Below, piece after piece: positions 39,644-39,738 of a stretch of 39,738 bases of DNA (the first letter of the stretch is position 1; every line of letters begins with the position of its first letter). This DNA comes from Fusicatenibacter sp. (GTDB lineage: Bacteria; Bacillota; Clostridia; Lachnospirales; Lachnospiraceae). Below the pieces are notes generated by a model that was given only the letters and a program-made list of their open reading frames with translations, searched no databases and was not told the origin of the DNA. Both the position numbers and the translations under genes were made by a program. The stretch spans positions 1 through 39,738 of the forward strand of contig JALEOU010000036.1 of NCBI GenBank assembly GCA_022766945.1, given 5' to 3'.

Positions 39644-39738
39644 ATGGCAGATAAAAGAAAGGATTCAAAAGGCAGGAACTTGAAAGATAATGAAGATCAA
39701 ATGCCTGATGGAAGATATAGATTCAGATATACAGATAA
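39644..39738 (+). CDS. int: Tyrosine-type integrase, N-terminus only (cut by window edge)
   Basis: Thirty-one codons are visible, starting MADKRKDSKGRNLKDNEDQ and continuing PDGRYRFRYTD. This is the typical N-terminal arm-binding start of Tn916-like and phage tyrosine recombinases (charged SKGR motif, then DGRYxxRYxD). The catalytic R-H-R-Y domain lies beyond the window. AAAGGA lies nine bases upstream of the ATG. Its place at the edge of the island implies that the right attachment site is close behind. Confidence 0.82.
   Translation, partial: MADKRKDSKGRNLKDNEDQMPDGRYRFRYTD

Larger units (their letters stand above)
33770..39738. mobile_element. Integrated island with phage-satellite (PICI-like) layout, right end outside window
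   Basis: From about 33.77 kb to the window end the sequence is clearly more A+T-rich and its proteins are of phage/island type. The order is integrase (39644, plus), small ORF, XRE repressor (plus), divergent HTH, excisionase-like protein, primase-helicase, small ORFs, TerS-like HTH (all minus). No head, tail, lysis or conjugation gene is visible. This order (int, repressor, divergent regulator, xis, pri/rep, late terS) matches Gram-positive phage-inducible islands such as SaPIs. A small integrative or defective prophage remains possible. The exact left end is uncertain (33725-33830). Confidence 0.75.

Noticed and set aside
33770-39738. A Tn916-type conjugative transposon
   Set aside because: The integrase start and excisionase-like protein resemble Tn916 parts, but there is no relaxase, FtsK-like or type IV secretion gene. 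The prim-pol/VirE and TerS-like genes fit a phage satellite better.

Overview
The window looks like chromosome from a spore-forming Gram-positive anaerobe of the class Clostridia, most likely a gut Lachnospiraceae. The reasons are strong AGGAGG-type ribosome binding sites, a SpoVT sporulation regulator, the Firmicutes dnaE-pfkA gene pair, a Ktr-type potassium system, ferredoxin-fused aldo/keto reductases, and protein sequences of clostridial type. No rRNA or CRISPR is present. There is one tRNA gene, tRNA-Gln(CUG).

Region 1 (1-23.6 kb) is ordinary, almost entirely plus-strand core genome. In order it holds spoVT, a large intracellular glycoside hydrolase, a cation efflux pump with a long structured leader, a glyoxalase-fold protein, tRNA-Gln, an acyl-ACP thioesterase, nicotinate phosphoribosyltransferase, a CvfB-like RNA-binding protein, a methyltransferase, DNA polymerase III alpha (dnaE), 6-phosphofructokinase (pfkA), the potassium transporter pair ktrB-ktrA, an rRNA methyltransferase, a membrane-anchored polysaccharide deacetylase, a DUF885 protein on the minus strand, a lipoprotein with a duplicated domain, and thioredoxin reductase. 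Most units are bounded by clear promoters and intrinsic terminators.

Region 2 (23.6-33.2 kb) is accessory and partly decayed. It opens with a cluster of DnaA-box-like sites, followed by the scar of a lost sugar-utilisation locus: the 3' end of one gene abuts a broken ABC permease. Next come a BFD-type [2Fe-2S] protein and a MATE efflux pump. A 1.8-kb unit bounded by imperfect inverted repeats of about 75 bp carries a sugar isomerase gene with an amber codon and a SAM methyltransferase. A MerR-controlled operon of two ferredoxin-type aldo/keto reductases and a TetR-controlled CPBP membrane protease complete the region.

Region 3 (about 33.77 kb to the window end) is an integrated mobile element, visibly more A+T-rich than the flank. 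It lies next to a 5'-truncated methionyl-tRNA synthetase gene (C-terminal tRNA-binding domain only). Its order is integrase, small ORF and XRE repressor on plus, then, divergently, HTH protein, excisionase-like protein, a primase-polymerase/VirE helicase, several small ORFs and a phBC6A51/TerS-like HTH protein. No capsid, tail, lysis or conjugation gene is visible. This is the layout of a phage-inducible chromosomal island (phage satellite) and is the most interesting system here. Its regulatory switch, with a perfect palindrome inside the spacer of the leftward promoter, and a G-rich inverted repeat beside the primase gene, a candidate replication origin, can be read directly. The integrase is cut by the window edge.
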